Part shown: one piece after another, positions 34,555-44,800 of the stretch | Numbering within the stretch: position 1 is the first letter of the stretch | Layout of the letters: each line of letters begins with the position of its first letter | Source: Bacteroidota bacterium | Lineage (GTDB): Bacteria; Bacteroidota; Bacteroidia; Sphingobacteriales; Sphingobacteriaceae | Direction: 5' to 3' | Assembly (NCBI GenBank): GCA_018266915.1 | Contig: JAFDZM010000050.1 | Coordinates: forward strand, 1-64,000 | DNA length: 64,000 nucleotides | Program-made: the position numbers and the translations under genes | Notes under the pieces: model-generated | What the model was told of the DNA's origin: nothing | What the model saw: only the letters and a program-made list of their open reading frames with translations | Database searches by the model: none

Positions 34555-36423
34555 TTATGCTTCGTTTAGTTCAGTTAATTCCATCCAGCGCAGGCTTTTT
34601 TCATCCACTTGGTTGGTTAAAGCTTGTATTTGTTTGGCCAGCTCGCTTAGTTTCTGATGATCTGCCATACCCGAGTTCATCTCCTCTGATAATGATTTAA
34701 TCTTCTCCTCTGTATCGGCTATCTCTATTTCCAACGTCTCCAATTCTTTTTGCTCCTTAAAACTAAGCTTGCTCTTTTTAGGCTGATTCTTTACTTCGGT
34801 CTTCTCAACAATTGCAGCCGCTTTAGCTTGCTGTTTAGAAATTTCCAGTTCATACCTGTATGATGAATAATTTCCATTAAATATCCTCACATTACCCTCG
34901 CCTTCCATAATGAATAGCTGATCGGTGAGCTTATCCAGTAAATAACGATCGTGAGATACCAACATCAGTACACCCGTATAGTTAGTTAAAAAATCCTCTA
35001 ATACATTTAAGGTATCGATATCTAAATCATTAGTGGGCTCATCCAGTATCAGAAAGTTGGGGTTCTTCATTAATATCTGGAGCAGCTGCAAGCGTTTTTT
35101 CTCACCACCGCTCAGGTTGGAAATAAATCCATGTTGTTTCTTTGGCGGGAACAGGAATAACGTCAATAGGGCCGAAGCCGAAATCGTCTTCCCATCCGCC
35201 ATCGTGATAAACTCAGCAACGTTCTTTACCACATCAATCACCCGTTCGTCTTCCTTGAAACTCATACCCGATTGATGGAAGTAACCCATAACGGTTGTTT
35301 CGCCGGGTATAATTTCACCTTTATCCGGCTGCAAATTACCGGTGACCATGTTCAATAGGGTAGACTTGCCGCTGCCATTCTTACCTGCAAGACCAATCCG
35401 GTCCCCCTTTTTAAATACATAATTAAAATCAGCAATCAACGAGTGATTGTTGAACGCCTTATATAAATGATGCAGCTCCAATATCTTATTTCCCTGGCGG
35501 GACGTTTTCACACTCAGTTCAACTTTGGCTTTAGGTCCTGCATTCTTAGTCTTTTCTTCTAAATCATAGTATGCATCTATCCGCGCTTTTGATTTAGTGC
35601 CGCGAGCCTGTGGCTGCCTGCGCATCCATTCCAATTCCTTTCTCAATAGATTAGAATTCTTTTGAAACTGGGCCTCTGATTCTGCTTCGCGCTCGGCTTT
35701 TTTCTCCAGGTAATGGGCATAATTACCTTTGTAGGGAATAACCTTGCCATTATCCAGCTCCAATATCTCGTTACACACGTTATCCAGAAAATACCGGTCG
35801 TGCGTTACCATCACAATGGTATTGGCGCCTTCGGTTAATAGCTTTTCCAGCCATTCAATGGTGTCGATATCCAAATGGTTGGTAGGCTCATCTAATAAGT
35901 ATACATCCGGTTCCTCTATCAATAGTCTCGCTAAAGCAAGACGCTTCCGCTGGCCACCTGATAAAGTATCTATTTTCTGATTGAGATGATGAATATCCAA
36001 TCGCCCTAAAATAGTCTTGATTTTATATTCATATTCCCAGGCATTGCTATTGCTGATCTCTTCGGTGACTTTATCTATAGCTTTAGTATTGTTTGGGTCA
36101 TTCTCCAAAAGGTTTTCATACTCTCGTATCAACTGCTGCTGTTTATTGTCCGAATGAAAGATGTAATCACTAATGGTATGTGCCTTATCAAACGTTGGAT
36201 CTTGTTCCAGGTAACCCATACGCAAATCACGGGCCTGTACCACCTTGCCCTCGACCGGCAAAAATTGCCCGGCGAGTAATTTCAATAGGGTAGACTTGCC
36301 CGCGCCATTAACCCCCACAAGCGCTACCCGGCGACCCCGATTAATGCCGATGGTCAGGTTTTTAAACAGCCAGTGGTCATGAAAAGAATGGCCTAAATTT
36401 TCAGCAGATAGATACGTACTCAC
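34555..36423 (-). CDS. ABC-F family ATP-binding protein
   Basis: 622 residues with two ATPase domains and no membrane spans: GVNGAGKSTLLKLLAG and LSGGQRKRLALARLLIEEPDVYLLDEPTNHLD in the first; GKNGSGKSTLLNMVTG and LSGGEKKRLQLLQILMKNPNFLILDEPTNDLD in the second. A linker (KAEREAESEAQFQKNSNLLRKELEWMRRQPQARGTKSKAR) of the Uup/ABC-F type separates them, and the C-terminus is a coiled coil (ELETLEIEIADTEEKIKSLSEEM). ABC-F proteins act on ribosomes or on DNA; most like Uup. Overlaps the next gene upstream by 4 bp. Confidence 0.93.
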   Translation of the reverse strand: MSTYLSAENLGHSFHDHWLFKNLTIGINRGRRVALVGVNGAGKSTLLKLLAGQFLPVEGKVVQARDLRMGYLEQDPTFDKAHTISDYIFHSDNKQQQLIREYENLLENDPNNTKAIDKVTEEISNSNAWEYEYKIKTILGRLDIHHLNQKIDTLSGGQRKRLALARLLIEEPDVYLLDEPTNHLDIDTIEWLEKLLTEGANTIVMVTHDRYFLDNVCNEILELDNGKVIPYKGNYAHYLEKKAEREAESEAQFQKNSNLLRKELEWMRRQPQARGTKSKARIDAYYDLEEKTKNAGPKAKVELSVKTSRQGNKILELHHLYKAFNNHSLIADFNYVFKKGDRIGLAGKNGSGKSTLLNMVTGNLQPDKGEIIPGETTVMGYFHQSGMSFKEDERVIDVVKNVAEFITMADGKTISASALLTLFLFPPKKQHGFISNLSGGEKKRLQLLQILMKNPNFLILDEPTNDLDIDTLNVLEDFLTNYTGVLMLVSHDRYLLDKLTDQLFIMEGEGNVRIFNGNYSSYRYELEISKQQAKAAAIVEKTEVKNQPKKSKLSFKEQKELETLEIEIADTEEKIKSLSEEMNSGMADHQKLSELAKQIQALTNQVDEKSLRWMELTELNEA

Positions 36424-37076
36424 GCTAATAACTTTATTTTTTCGGAAGAGTGTATAAATACGCCTTCCTGTTTCTTTATTGATTCGTTGAACATTGCCCT
36501 GGCCACTGTCTCGGCAGGGATGCTCCTGTAGTTTCTCAGGCTTCCAACCAGTAAGGGATTGATAATTTTCATCAGCCCTAAAAAGAAGCGCTCTCTTGGT
36601 CTCGACTCATTTCGTTCGCCTGACAAAAAAGATGGCCTGTAAATATGCAGGCATTTCAAGCCTGCTTTTTCAATATCAGCTTCCGTTTCGCCCTTCATTT
36701 TTGTATAAAAATTGGACGATTGAGTATTGGCTCCAATAGATGATACCAAATGGTATTGTTCAACGCCGTTTTGCCTGGCTAATTGTGCCATCATCAATGG
36801 ATAATCATGATCGATTTTACGATAAACTGCCAGATCAGGAGTCTTTTTTTGAGTCGAGCCTAAACAGCAGAATACAGCATGACCTGTGATGGCCGCTGCA
36901 TGATCTTCCAGCTTATCAAAATCAACCACCAGTTGAACCAGCTTTTTATGGCTGACGGGCAATTCCTTTCGCACTAAAATCAGAACTTCATCATAGTAAG
37001 AGTCATGTAGCAATATATTCAGCAGTTTACTGCCAATTAGTCCGCTTGCGCCTGCTACTACTGCCTTATTTGACAT
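36420..37076 (-). CDS. NAD(P)H-binding Rossmann-fold oxidoreductase
   Basis: 218 residues. Starts KAVVAGASGLIGSKLLNILL, the dinucleotide-binding turn of atypical short-chain dehydrogenases, and has FCCLGSTQKKT and YHLVSSIGANTQSSNFYTKMKGETEADIEKAGL with a YxxxK pair (Y in FYTKMKGE region). Resembles the HTATIP2/YbjT-type family. The substrate is unknown. Start codon ATG, with a TACTTTTG -7 box 20 bp upstream; its 3' end overlaps the ABC-F gene start by 4 bp. Confidence 0.88.
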   Translation of the reverse strand: MSNKAVVAGASGLIGSKLLNILLHDSYYDEVLILVRKELPVSHKKLVQLVVDFDKLEDHAAAITGHAVFCCLGSTQKKTPDLAVYRKIDHDYPLMMAQLARQNGVEQYHLVSSIGANTQSSNFYTKMKGETEADIEKAGLKCLHIYRPSFLSGERNESRPRERFFLGLMKIINPLLVGSLRNYRSIPAETVARAMFNESIKKQEGVFIHSSEKIKLLA

Positions 37077-37096
37077 AATTAGTTCATAATTTTATG

Positions 37097-37104
37097 CAAA
37101 AGTA
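37097..37104 (-). promoter_or_regulatory. -7 box of the oxidoreductase/ABC-F transcript
   Basis: TACTTTTG on the minus strand (TAnnTTTG consensus), 20 bp before the ATG at 37076. Confidence 0.5.
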
Positions 37105-37133
37105 AGCAATCTGAAATTGTGGAATAAATATTG

Positions 37134-37147
37134 TATGTTGCAACATA
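37134..37147. promoter_or_regulatory. Operator-like palindrome upstream of the pirin gene
   Basis: TATGTTGCAACATA, a perfect 14-bp palindrome 24 bp upstream of the pirin ATG and within the divergent promoter region of the oxidoreductase. The regulator is unknown. Confidence 0.45.
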
Positions 37148-37171
37148 TAATTTGGAGGAAATTATCAAATC

Positions 37172-37882
37172 ATGAAAAAAACAATTCACCCTGCTAACGA
37201 ACGCGGGCATAATGACATCGGTTGGTTAAAAGCTAATTTCTCATTCAGCTTTGGGCCTTACTACAACCCTGCTAAAGTGCATTTCGGTGCATTACGTGTA
37301 CTGAACGACGATATCATTGCAGGAGGCACCGGTTTTGGTACCCACCCGCACGATAACATGGAGATCATCACCATTCCTATTTCAGGCGCTTTGGAACACC
37401 GCGACAGTATGGGCAATATAGGTGTGATAACCGCAGGCGAAGTGCAGGTTATGTCGGCAGGAACCGGTATACAGCACTCGGAATACAATCACTCAAAAAC
37501 TGAAGCTGCAAATACCCTGCAGATATGGCTTTTCCCTAAGGAAATGAACATCGAGCCAAGGTATGACCAAAAGAGCTTTATCGAAGATTTAAAACCTAAC
37601 CAATTTACCACCTTGGTATCCCCGGTTAAAGGTGGCGAAGCCTTATGGATAAACCAGGACGCTATCTTTTCTATGGGTGATTTTGAGCCGGGACAACAAG
37701 TAAAATACGATATCCAGATACCTGGGAATGGCGCTTATATATTCTTAATGGAGGGCCAAATAGCTGTGGAAGGCACGGAACTAAACAAAAGGGATGCTTT
37801 AGGTGTTGAAGATGTAAGTTCATTTACCATTGAAACCCTAAAACAGTCACGCATTTTGATCATGGAAGTTCCTATGAGATAA
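37172..37882 (+). CDS. Pirin family protein
   Basis: 236 residues. Bicupin with the metal-binding motif of pirins: GTGFGTHPHDNMEIITIPISGALEHRDSMGN and VQVMSAGTGIQHSEYNHSK, giving His of HPHDN and HxE as ligands. Homologues act as quercetinases or redox-sensing regulators; the role here is unknown. It has its own divergent promoter region with a 14-bp palindrome. Confidence 0.92.
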   Translation: MKKTIHPANERGHNDIGWLKANFSFSFGPYYNPAKVHFGALRVLNDDIIAGGTGFGTHPHDNMEIITIPISGALEHRDSMGNIGVITAGEVQVMSAGTGIQHSEYNHSKTEAANTLQIWLFPKEMNIEPRYDQKSFIEDLKPNQFTTLVSPVKGGEALWINQDAIFSMGDFEPGQQVKYDIQIPGNGAYIFLMEGQIAVEGTELNKRDALGVEDVSSFTIETLKQSRILIMEVPMR

Positions 37883-37967
37883 ACAGGCTTGGCTTGGCCA
37901 ACGGTTTTTGGACTGCCCAAACAATTTGCAATTAAATTGTTTATAAGTGGCAATAAACCAAATACCT

Positions 37968-38741
37968 ATGGCAGAACAAGCATTACCCGGATGGAAAAAG
38001 TGGCTTGAAGGAAGTGGCGACCAGTTCATATTTTTAAAAGGATTTTTTAGAAACATGTTCCGTAGCGGCTTTGAGTGGTCGGAGTTTGTGCGTCAATGCT
38101 ACGAAATTGGCTACAGGTCGTTCACACTCGTGGGTACTACAGCATTTATAATGGGGTTGGTTTTAGCTTTACAGCTGAGGCCAACCCTTGTTGATTTTGG
38201 GGCAGAGAGCATGCTGCCCCGCACGCTGGCCGTTTCTATTATAAGGGAAATAGGGCCAGTAATAACCGCTATAATCTGCGCAGGTAAGATCGCATCCAGC
38301 ATCGGGGCGGAACTGGGCAGCATGAAGGTAACCGAGCAGATCGACGCGATGGATGTTTCCGGTGCTAATCCTATGCAGTACCTGGTAGTAACGCGCATAC
38401 TGGCCACTACTTTTATGGTTCCGCTGCTTACGTTAATAGGCGACGTATTAGGCCTGATAGGCGGCTTTCTTGCCATCAATATTTCCGGAAAGGTTAGCGT
38501 TATGCTTTATTTCAACAAATGCATTGCTTCTATCGACTTTACCGATCTGCTGCCGGCATTTATCAAGACTATTTTCTTCGGCTTTGTAATAGGCTTTATA
38601 GGCTGTTATAAGGGCTATAATTCAAATAAAGGCACCGAGAGTGTGGGTTTATCGGCAAACTCAGCTGTAGTGGCTGCATCGCTCTGGATATTCGTTATCG
38701 ATGCCATCGTGGTGCAGATCAGCAACATTATTATCTATTGA
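37968..38741 (+). CDS. mlaE: MlaE family ABC transporter permease
   Basis: 257 residues from the ATG at 37968; an upstream GTG would add seven. Membrane spans around the MlaE signature VISIIREIGPVITAIICAGKIASSIGAELGSMKVTEQIDAMDVSGANPMQYLVVTRILA (short parts of which define the family), with GFVIGFIGCYKGYNSNKGTESVG later. Inner-membrane permease for phospholipid or lipid movement between membranes. First of three genes: mlaE, mlaF, mlaD. Confidence 0.93.
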   Translation: MAEQALPGWKKWLEGSGDQFIFLKGFFRNMFRSGFEWSEFVRQCYEIGYRSFTLVGTTAFIMGLVLALQLRPTLVDFGAESMLPRTLAVSIIREIGPVITAIICAGKIASSIGAELGSMKVTEQIDAMDVSGANPMQYLVVTRILATTFMVPLLTLIGDVLGLIGGFLAINISGKVSVMLYFNKCIASIDFTDLLPAFIKTIFFGFVIGFIGCYKGYNSNKGTESVGLSANSAVVAASLWIFVIDAIVVQISNIIIY

Positions 38742-38742
38742 T

Positions 38743-39519
38743 ATGGAAGAGAAGGATACTATAGAAGAACCAAAGCACCCATCTTCCAAAAAGAAAGAGG
38801 TAGTGATCCATATCAAAGGATTGAAAAAGTCATTTGGTGATCATCATGTTCTGAAACACGTCGATCTGGATGTGCATCGCGGAGAAAATGTGGTTATCCT
38901 GGGCAAATCGGGCACCGGAAAATCGGTTACTATTGAATGCATTGTAGGGATGCTGGTGCCTGACGAAGGCGAAGTGAAGGTATTTGGCGATGATGTGCCA
39001 GAAATGACGGAAAAGCAACTCAAAGAATTGCGTACTAAAATCGGCTTCCTGTTTCAAAGCGGGGCATTGTACGATTCGATGACAGTACGTGATAATTTGG
39101 AATTCCCTCTTACCCGGGTGCTGAGAATAAAAGATCAGGCAGAAATAGATAAGCGGGTAGAAGAGGTGCTGGATGGCGTAGGATTAATGGATGCTATCGA
39201 TAAAATGCCCTCAGATCTTTCAGGCGGGATGCGTAAAAGAGTTGGCCTGGCGCGAACGCTGATCGTTAAGCCGGAGATTATGCTTTATGATGAACCGACT
39301 ACTGGCTTGGATCCCATAACCTCGCGGGAGATAAGCCAGCTGATATTGAAAATGCAGAAGAAATATAAGACCACCTCGATCATTATTACACACGATATGG
39401 AATGTGCTGAGATAACAGCCGACCGTGTAGTGGTATTGAATGACGGTGAATTTGTAGCAGAAGGCTCTTTTGATGAGATTAAAGGATCGAAAGACGAGTT
39501 TGTGGAATCATTTTTTTAA
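38743..39519 (+). CDS. mlaF: MlaF-type ATPase of a lipid ABC transporter
   Basis: 258 residues from the ATG at 38743, 1 bp after the mlaE stop; the longer frame inside mlaE is not credible. Walker A ILGKSGTGKSVTIE, Q-loop GFLFQSGALYDSM, signature LSGGMRKRVGLARTL, Walker B IMLYDEPTTGLD, and H-loop IIITHDM. The FQSGALYDSMTV stretch is typical of MlaF. Energises lipid transport together with MlaE and the MlaD-like substrate-binding protein. Confidence 0.95.
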   Translation: MEEKDTIEEPKHPSSKKKEVVIHIKGLKKSFGDHHVLKHVDLDVHRGENVVILGKSGTGKSVTIECIVGMLVPDEGEVKVFGDDVPEMTEKQLKELRTKIGFLFQSGALYDSMTVRDNLEFPLTRVLRIKDQAEIDKRVEEVLDGVGLMDAIDKMPSDLSGGMRKRVGLARTLIVKPEIMLYDEPTTGLDPITSREISQLILKMQKKYKTTSIIITHDMECAEITADRVVVLNDGEFVAEGSFDEIKGSKDEFVESFF

Positions 39520-39529
39520 AACCTACACT

Positions 39530-40330
39530 ATGAAAACAACATCCGGACAGAAAATAAAGATAGGCGGTTTTGTGCTCGCAGGATTGGCGGTACTTATTGC
39601 CGGGATATTTCTTATAGGGAATAAGAAGGGCCTGTTTACAAAGACGTTCAATGTGCATGGCATGTTCAAGAACGTGAACGGTCTGCAGGTCGGCAATAAT
39701 GCCCGTTTTGCAGGTATCAACGTTGGTGTTGTTAAAGACATCCAGATTGTGAACGATACTACTGTAAAAGTGACCCTAACGCTAAATGAAGATGTAAGAA
39801 AGTTCGTTAAAAAAGACTCTAAACTAAGCATAAGCAGCGATGGTTTGATGGGTGATAAGTTGGTGCTCATATCGTCAGGAGGGGTGAATAGCAACCAGGA
39901 AGTTGTAAATGGCGATCAGCTTACTGGGGTAAATCCATTTGATGTAGACAGGCTGGTCAATAAATTTTCCAAAATAGCAGACGATGCCGGTGAACTGGTA
40001 GGCGGGCTTTCATCGATTATAAATAAGGTGAATAATGGGCAGGGGAGCTTGGGCCGCCTATTGAATAACGATAAAATGGCCCGGGACCTGGAAGGCACCG
40101 TAAAACAAGCTAAATCCACCATAGCTAACGTCCATCAAACAACAGGCACTTTGAATGAAGACCTGAAAGCCGCACAAAGTAACTTCTTACTGCGGGGGTT
40201 CTTCAAAAAGAAGAAAAAGCTGGAAAAGGCACGCCAGGATTCCATAAAGAAAGCTAAGGAGCTGCAGGAGAAAAACGAACAGCAAAAGAAGGACGATCAG
40301 AAGAAAAAAGATGATCAGCCTAATCCATAA
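39530..40330 (+). CDS. mlaD: MlaD/MCE-domain lipid-binding protein
   Basis: 266 residues from the ATG at 39530. A single N-terminal membrane anchor (IGGFVLAGLAVLIAGIFLIG), one MCE domain (KTFNVHGMFKNVNGLQVGNNARFAGINVGVVKDIQIVNDTTVKVTLTLNEDVRKFVKKDSKLSISSDGLMGDKLV), then a helical part and a highly charged C-terminal tail (EKNEQQKKDDQKKKDDQ). MCE rings bind and shuttle lipids in the periplasm. Third gene of the operon. Confidence 0.93.
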   Translation: MKTTSGQKIKIGGFVLAGLAVLIAGIFLIGNKKGLFTKTFNVHGMFKNVNGLQVGNNARFAGINVGVVKDIQIVNDTTVKVTLTLNEDVRKFVKKDSKLSISSDGLMGDKLVLISSGGVNSNQEVVNGDQLTGVNPFDVDRLVNKFSKIADDAGELVGGLSSIINKVNNGQGSLGRLLNNDKMARDLEGTVKQAKSTIANVHQTTGTLNEDLKAAQSNFLLRGFFKKKKKLEKARQDSIKKAKELQEKNEQQKKDDQKKKDDQPNP

Positions 40331-40355
40331 AAAAGGCTCCGATATGCTCGGAGCC
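40329..40355 (-). terminator. Terminator after glutathione peroxidase (possibly bidirectional)
   Basis: Stem GGCTCCGA / TCGGAGCC (40335-40355) with a short loop; on the minus strand it is followed by six T. It also sits right after the mlaD stop, so it may help end that transcript too, though without T on that side. Confidence 0.7.
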
Positions 40356-40380
40356 TGGTGGAATATCCCGGTGGAATTTG

Positions 40381-40890
40381 TTATAAATACTTAGTCAGTT
40401 CAGGAGAAAGCGGGGTAACGGTTGAGCGGAAACGGTGGATCAGCTTACCATTTTCGTCGATAAGGAATTTCTCAAAGTTCCATTTGATCTCTCCGGTAAA
40501 ATCAGGGTTTGGTGCTTCTGTCAGATATTTGAACAATGGATCGATATCATCACCTTTAACGCTAACTTTTTGGCTTAAAGGGAAGGTAACACCGTAGTTT
40601 TTCTGGCAGAAAGATTTGATCTCTAACGCATTGCCCGGTTCCTGCTGGCCGAAGTTGTTAGCAGGGAAACCCACAACAACTACTTTGTCTTTATACTGAT
40701 CGGCCAGTTTCTGCAGCTCAGCATACTGTGGTGTAAAACCGCATTTTGAAGCTGTGTTGACGATCAGTACTTTTTTGCCTTTGTATTTGGCTAATGAGAA
40801 AGCGCCGCCGTCAATATCTTTCAGCTTGAAATCATAAACAGAGGAGGGAGCAACAAATAAAAGCGTCAGGAAGATGGCTAATATTTTCAT
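40381..40890 (-). CDS. Glutathione peroxidase family protein, secreted
   Basis: 169 residues. A signal-like N-terminus (MKILAIFLTLLFVAPSSV) and the thioredoxin-fold signature VLIVNTASKCGFTPQYAELQKL with the peroxidatic Cys, VGFPANNFGQQEPGNALEIKSFC with the Gln of the catalytic site, and IKWNFEKFLIDENGKLIHRF with the Trp-Asn-Phe. Cys-type, not selenocysteine. It likely reduces peroxides with thioredoxin as donor. Confidence 0.94.
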   Translation of the reverse strand: MKILAIFLTLLFVAPSSVYDFKLKDIDGGAFSLAKYKGKKVLIVNTASKCGFTPQYAELQKLADQYKDKVVVVGFPANNFGQQEPGNALEIKSFCQKNYGVTFPLSQKVSVKGDDIDPLFKYLTEAPNPDFTGEIKWNFEKFLIDENGKLIHRFRSTVTPLSPELTKYL

Positions 40891-40973
40891 TTTTCTAAAT
40901 TTTGGTTTCGTTTTAAAGTGCTGAGTAAAATTACACTAATAAAACCGCAATTACCTGAAAATATAAATCGGAA

Positions 40974-41402
40974 TTATGTAAAATTTCTCTGACCCAGGTA
41001 GTGGTCCTCTTTACCTGTCATCGCCTTCTTTGTTTCTGAGGTTTTGTCTGGATAGCCAAGCAAATGCAGAGCGCCATGGATGATTACTCTGTGGAGTTCA
41101 TTTACTTCACCCGAGTTGAATTTGATAGCGTTTTCGCGGATGCGGTCGATAGAAATAAAGATATCACCTTCAATAATCCCGTCTTTTTCCGAATTATCAA
41201 AGGTGACAATATCTGTGTAAGTGTCATGGTCCAAATACTGCCGGTTGATCTTCAGCAGGTATTCGTCTGAGCAGAAAATGTAGTTGAGTTCTTTAAGCTT
41301 GTAACCCTCGGCTTCAATTGTGGCTTTTACCCACTGTTTTACCGCTGTTTTATTTTTTAGTTTAAAGCTGATATCCTCTTCAAAGAAGTTGATTGAAGGC
41401 AT
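40974..41402 (-). CDS. ybeY: Endoribonuclease YbeY
   Basis: 142 residues. The UPF0054 metal motif reads RVIIHGALHLLGYPDKT, with two of the three zinc His in HGALH; the third is Asp/Lys rather than the DH pair of proteobacterial enzymes, as in other Bacteroidota. Acts in 16S rRNA 3' maturation and ribosome quality control. Its start overlaps the stop of the ATP-binding protein gene by 1 bp, so they are coupled. Confidence 0.93.
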   Translation of the reverse strand: MPSINFFEEDISFKLKNKTAVKQWVKATIEAEGYKLKELNYIFCSDEYLLKINRQYLDHDTYTDIVTFDNSEKDGIIEGDIFISIDRIRENAIKFNSGEVNELHRVIIHGALHLLGYPDKTSETKKAMTGKEDHYLGQRNFT

Positions 41403-41824
41403 TATATTTTAAAATGAAGTTCAACTTCATTTCCTTTTTGGTTGAATATGCACTGATCAGCCAACTGTTTTACGATGAAAACACCGCGTCCGGTTAAGGC
41501 TTCAAGGTTTTCCTCGGCAGTTGGATCAGGCAGATGATCGTAGTCAAAACCTTCGCCTTCGTCAGTTACTGTCCAAACAACACGTTTTGAGTCCACCTCA
41601 GCGTTGATGATCACCTTCTTATTCTCATCCAGTTTATTGCCATGTACAATCGCGTTAATAGCAATCTCATTCAGGCAAGTCATCATATTAGCAAAGGTGT
41701 CTTCGCTAACCTGGTGTTTGTCTGCTATTTGCTCTATCAAAAGCTCCAGCTGCGTTATGCTTTCCGGTTTGGAAGGGAGCTGTAAAGTATAAAGCTCGCT
41801 GGTTTGTACATTCGCTTCTTGCAT
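41402..41824 (-). CDS. Anti-sigma regulatory factor-like histidine-kinase ATPase
   Basis: 140 residues from the ATG at 41824, 1 bp after the DUF4175 stop; upstream starts would overlap that gene. HATPase_c_2 domain of the RsbW/SpoIIAB type: CLNEIAINAIVHGN (N box), WTVTDEGEGFDYDHLPDP (G1) and LTGRGVFIVKQLADQC (G2). It may bind a partner sigma or anti-anti-sigma factor, none of which is adjacent. Usual companion of ybeY in this phylum. Confidence 0.9.
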   Translation of the reverse strand: MQEANVQTSELYTLQLPSKPESITQLELLIEQIADKHQVSEDTFANMMTCLNEIAINAIVHGNKLDENKKVIINAEVDSKRVVWTVTDEGEGFDYDHLPDPTAEENLEALTGRGVFIVKQLADQCIFNQKGNEVELHFKI

Positions 41825-41825
41825 G

Positions 41826-44800
41826 TTATTTGGCATTAAGTTGATCAAAGTAAGATTTTATTTTTTGTTTATAGTACAAATTAAGTGCCGGAGATACTGT
41901 CTTAATTTGTTCGGTCTGTTTTTCTTTCGATTTTTGGTAGTCCTGCAACGCCTTAATGTATCCTGGAGGCATATCCTTTCCCGCATTACTTTCCCGCTTC
42001 TGATCCTGATCCCTTTGTTGCTGAGCTTTTTCTGCTTCCAGCATCCGGGTTTGGATCTGCTGCTGCCTCTTTAGCACTTCATCAGTTATTCGCCTGTTTA
42101 CGATATCGTTTTCAGTTTGTTCCATTTCTTTTGAAATTTTATCCAAATTGCCGATACCTCCACCTCCGTTTTTATTCTCGTCTTTATTAATTTCCTGCAG
42201 CGCCTGCCTTATCATTTCCTGCTGCCGTGCCATTTTTGCCAGTTGCTCACTCATGCCCGCACGCTGACTTTGTGACATATTTCCGCCTTGTTTTTGCAGT
42301 TGATCGCGCATCTGCTGCATGTTCTGGTTCAACTGCTGCTGCATCTTGTTCAGCTGCGATAGCGACGGTTGTTTACCTTTTCCACTGCCACTTTTGCCGT
42401 TCTTCATCGAGTTTTGCAACTGCTCAAGCGCCTCGTTCAGCATCAGTGCCAAATTGTTCATTGATGTCATTGCATATTGTTGATTTCTCGAAGCTTCTGC
42501 CGTACGGCGGTCGCCTAAATTTTCCAACGACTCCTCAATGTGACTATTTATGCTTGATATCTCCTGGTTTACACTTGTTTGTATCTGCGGAACCCGTCGA
42601 CTTAAGGCATATAGGCTGTCTTCTGCCGTTTTTAGGTTGTCTTTTATGTCCTTTTGTTTTTGTGCTAATATAGCATAATTTGGATCAGTTGGGTTAGTAT
42701 TTTTCAACGTTTCCATAACTTTCTCCTGATCGAATGAACTATTAACGAGATTTTTTAATAATTCGCGTAGCTGCGCGGCATCAACGTTATTTTGTGAGTC
42801 TTCGCCCTCCTGGTTTTTGTCCTCCATCTGCTTGGCCATCTGCTGCATTTGTTTGGCCGCATTTTGCTGTGAATGAGCGGCTTTCTGCTTATCATTCTTC
42901 TGCAGCTGGTCGGAACTTTGGCTCATTTGCTGATCAATTTTTTGTTCGTCGCTTTTTGGATTTTCGAAATTATTTTTTTGCTCAGCGCTGTCATTTTGCT
43001 TTTGCAGGTCATCCAGCGAGTTCTTCACATCCTGGAAATCCTGTTTGATTTTTTCCTGTTCCTGTTGTAGTTGTTTAGCATCTGACCCTTGCTGCTTGGT
43101 TTGCTCAGAAAGCTTCTGCTGCTTGTCGGATAACTGGTTAATCGTATTAATGCTCTGGTTCAATTTCTGGTCAAATTCCAGTTTTTTATACAGCTGCAGT
43201 ATACGGTCAAGCTCTTTTCGCAACGACTTATTATCCATCTGCATCTTGGATAACTGATCGCGCGTCAGGTCTTTTTGTTCCTGGTCCATCAGCGCTTGCA
43301 GCTTCTTCAGCAGATCCTGTGTTTTGGGGTCGAGCACATTGTTGAACAGGTTTTCAATCTCTTTTTGCTTCTCTAAAATCTCCTTGTTCTGCTGCTCATT
43401 TTCCTGGCGGTTAACCACGTTCTTTTTGTTCTCGGCCTGTATGTCTTTTACCAGGTTATCCAGGTCTTTTTTCTTTTGCAGCAGGTCGTCTATCTCTTTC
43501 TTTTCATCAAATGATAGCGTGTTTTTATCCAATAGCTTTTGATTCAGCTTTTGGGCGTCACGCTCTATCTGGCTGGCCAGCTTAATGGCCGATTGCATTT
43601 TGTCCTTCACTGCCTGCGTGCCTTTTTCCAGTTCTTCATTCAGCTGTTTCTGATCCGGAACATTCAGCGTACGCTGAGGCGAACGCACTTTTTTGGGTCC
43701 GCTAACGCCATCATTATCTGCTACTTCGAAATAGTAAGTTACCTGGTCGCCGGGTTTGGCGCCCAATTGTTTCAAGTCCCAGAAGTAAAAGAAATCAGCC
43801 TGGGTTTTGCTCAGATCAGCTTTGACAGAACGTGTAATGGTATGCTCCGAATTCTTATCGCCAGGAGTGCCAATCTTATAATTAAATGTCAATGACGAAA
43901 AGCCATGATCATCCTGAATTTTGCCGTTGAAATACAGGGCCTTACTACTGATTGAATCTGATTTTTCCTCAACAGTAATTGCCGGCATCTCATCAGCAAT
44001 CACATTGATACGGTAGGATGCGGAATCTCCGCGGCTTACATTTTCATTTTGCGGACTAATCTTATAAAATGAGTTTTTATAAATCCTTTCGGTGTGCTCA
44101 AACGCATCATCACCTGATTTAACGGCATTGGTGCGGTTATTATTCATATCGAACTGGATACCGGTAGCATTCTGTGTATGGAACTGCCATTTTACTGTTG
44201 TACCGGCAGGGAGGGTAAGATCACCAGCGTTGAGCAATTGCTCTGATTTTTTATTCAGGTAGGCCGGGTAGTTTAGCTGCACATCAAAATGCAGTAACGA
44301 GGGTTTTAAGTTTACTTTTATCTCATAAGGAAGCGATGTAAAACCGTTAGCCGTTAACCTGAAGCTGGTATTCTTTTGCAGGTTGCTAAACTGGTAATGA
44401 AAATGGCTAATGTTTTCCTTATCCAGTTTGAAAGTATTATTAGCTGTTTCTATATAAACATCCGAAGGCAATTTATCACCATCCAGCTTTAAATTCAGCT
44501 TCAGCTCATCACCCTGAACGACGGATAATGATTGGTTCGTCACTATAAATTTAAAGGGAGCAACGGGCGCAAAGTATTCGTTATGCCTGATGATCCTTTT
44601 GGTACTTTCTGTCAGGATGGAAGGCGCTGCTAATGCAATGATGCAGATAACTGCAGCTGGAAATAGTACCCATTTCAGGTATTTGGTATTCTCTTTTATG
44701 TTGATGGCTGATGGAAAGCTAACAGGCTTTAGTGTTTCAATTTTTTGGTCGATGCTGGCTTCAATCAGTTCGCGCTGCTGCTGGTTGCTGTCGGCCAGTT

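Noticed and set aside
38701..38742. Extension of the MlaF-type ATPase into mlaE
   Set aside because: The ATG at 38743 directly follows the mlaE stop and fits the family length.
42227..43895. Several plus-strand open frames opposite DUF4175
   Set aside because: They are shadows of the Gln/Lys-rich coiled-coil coding region and carry no motifs.
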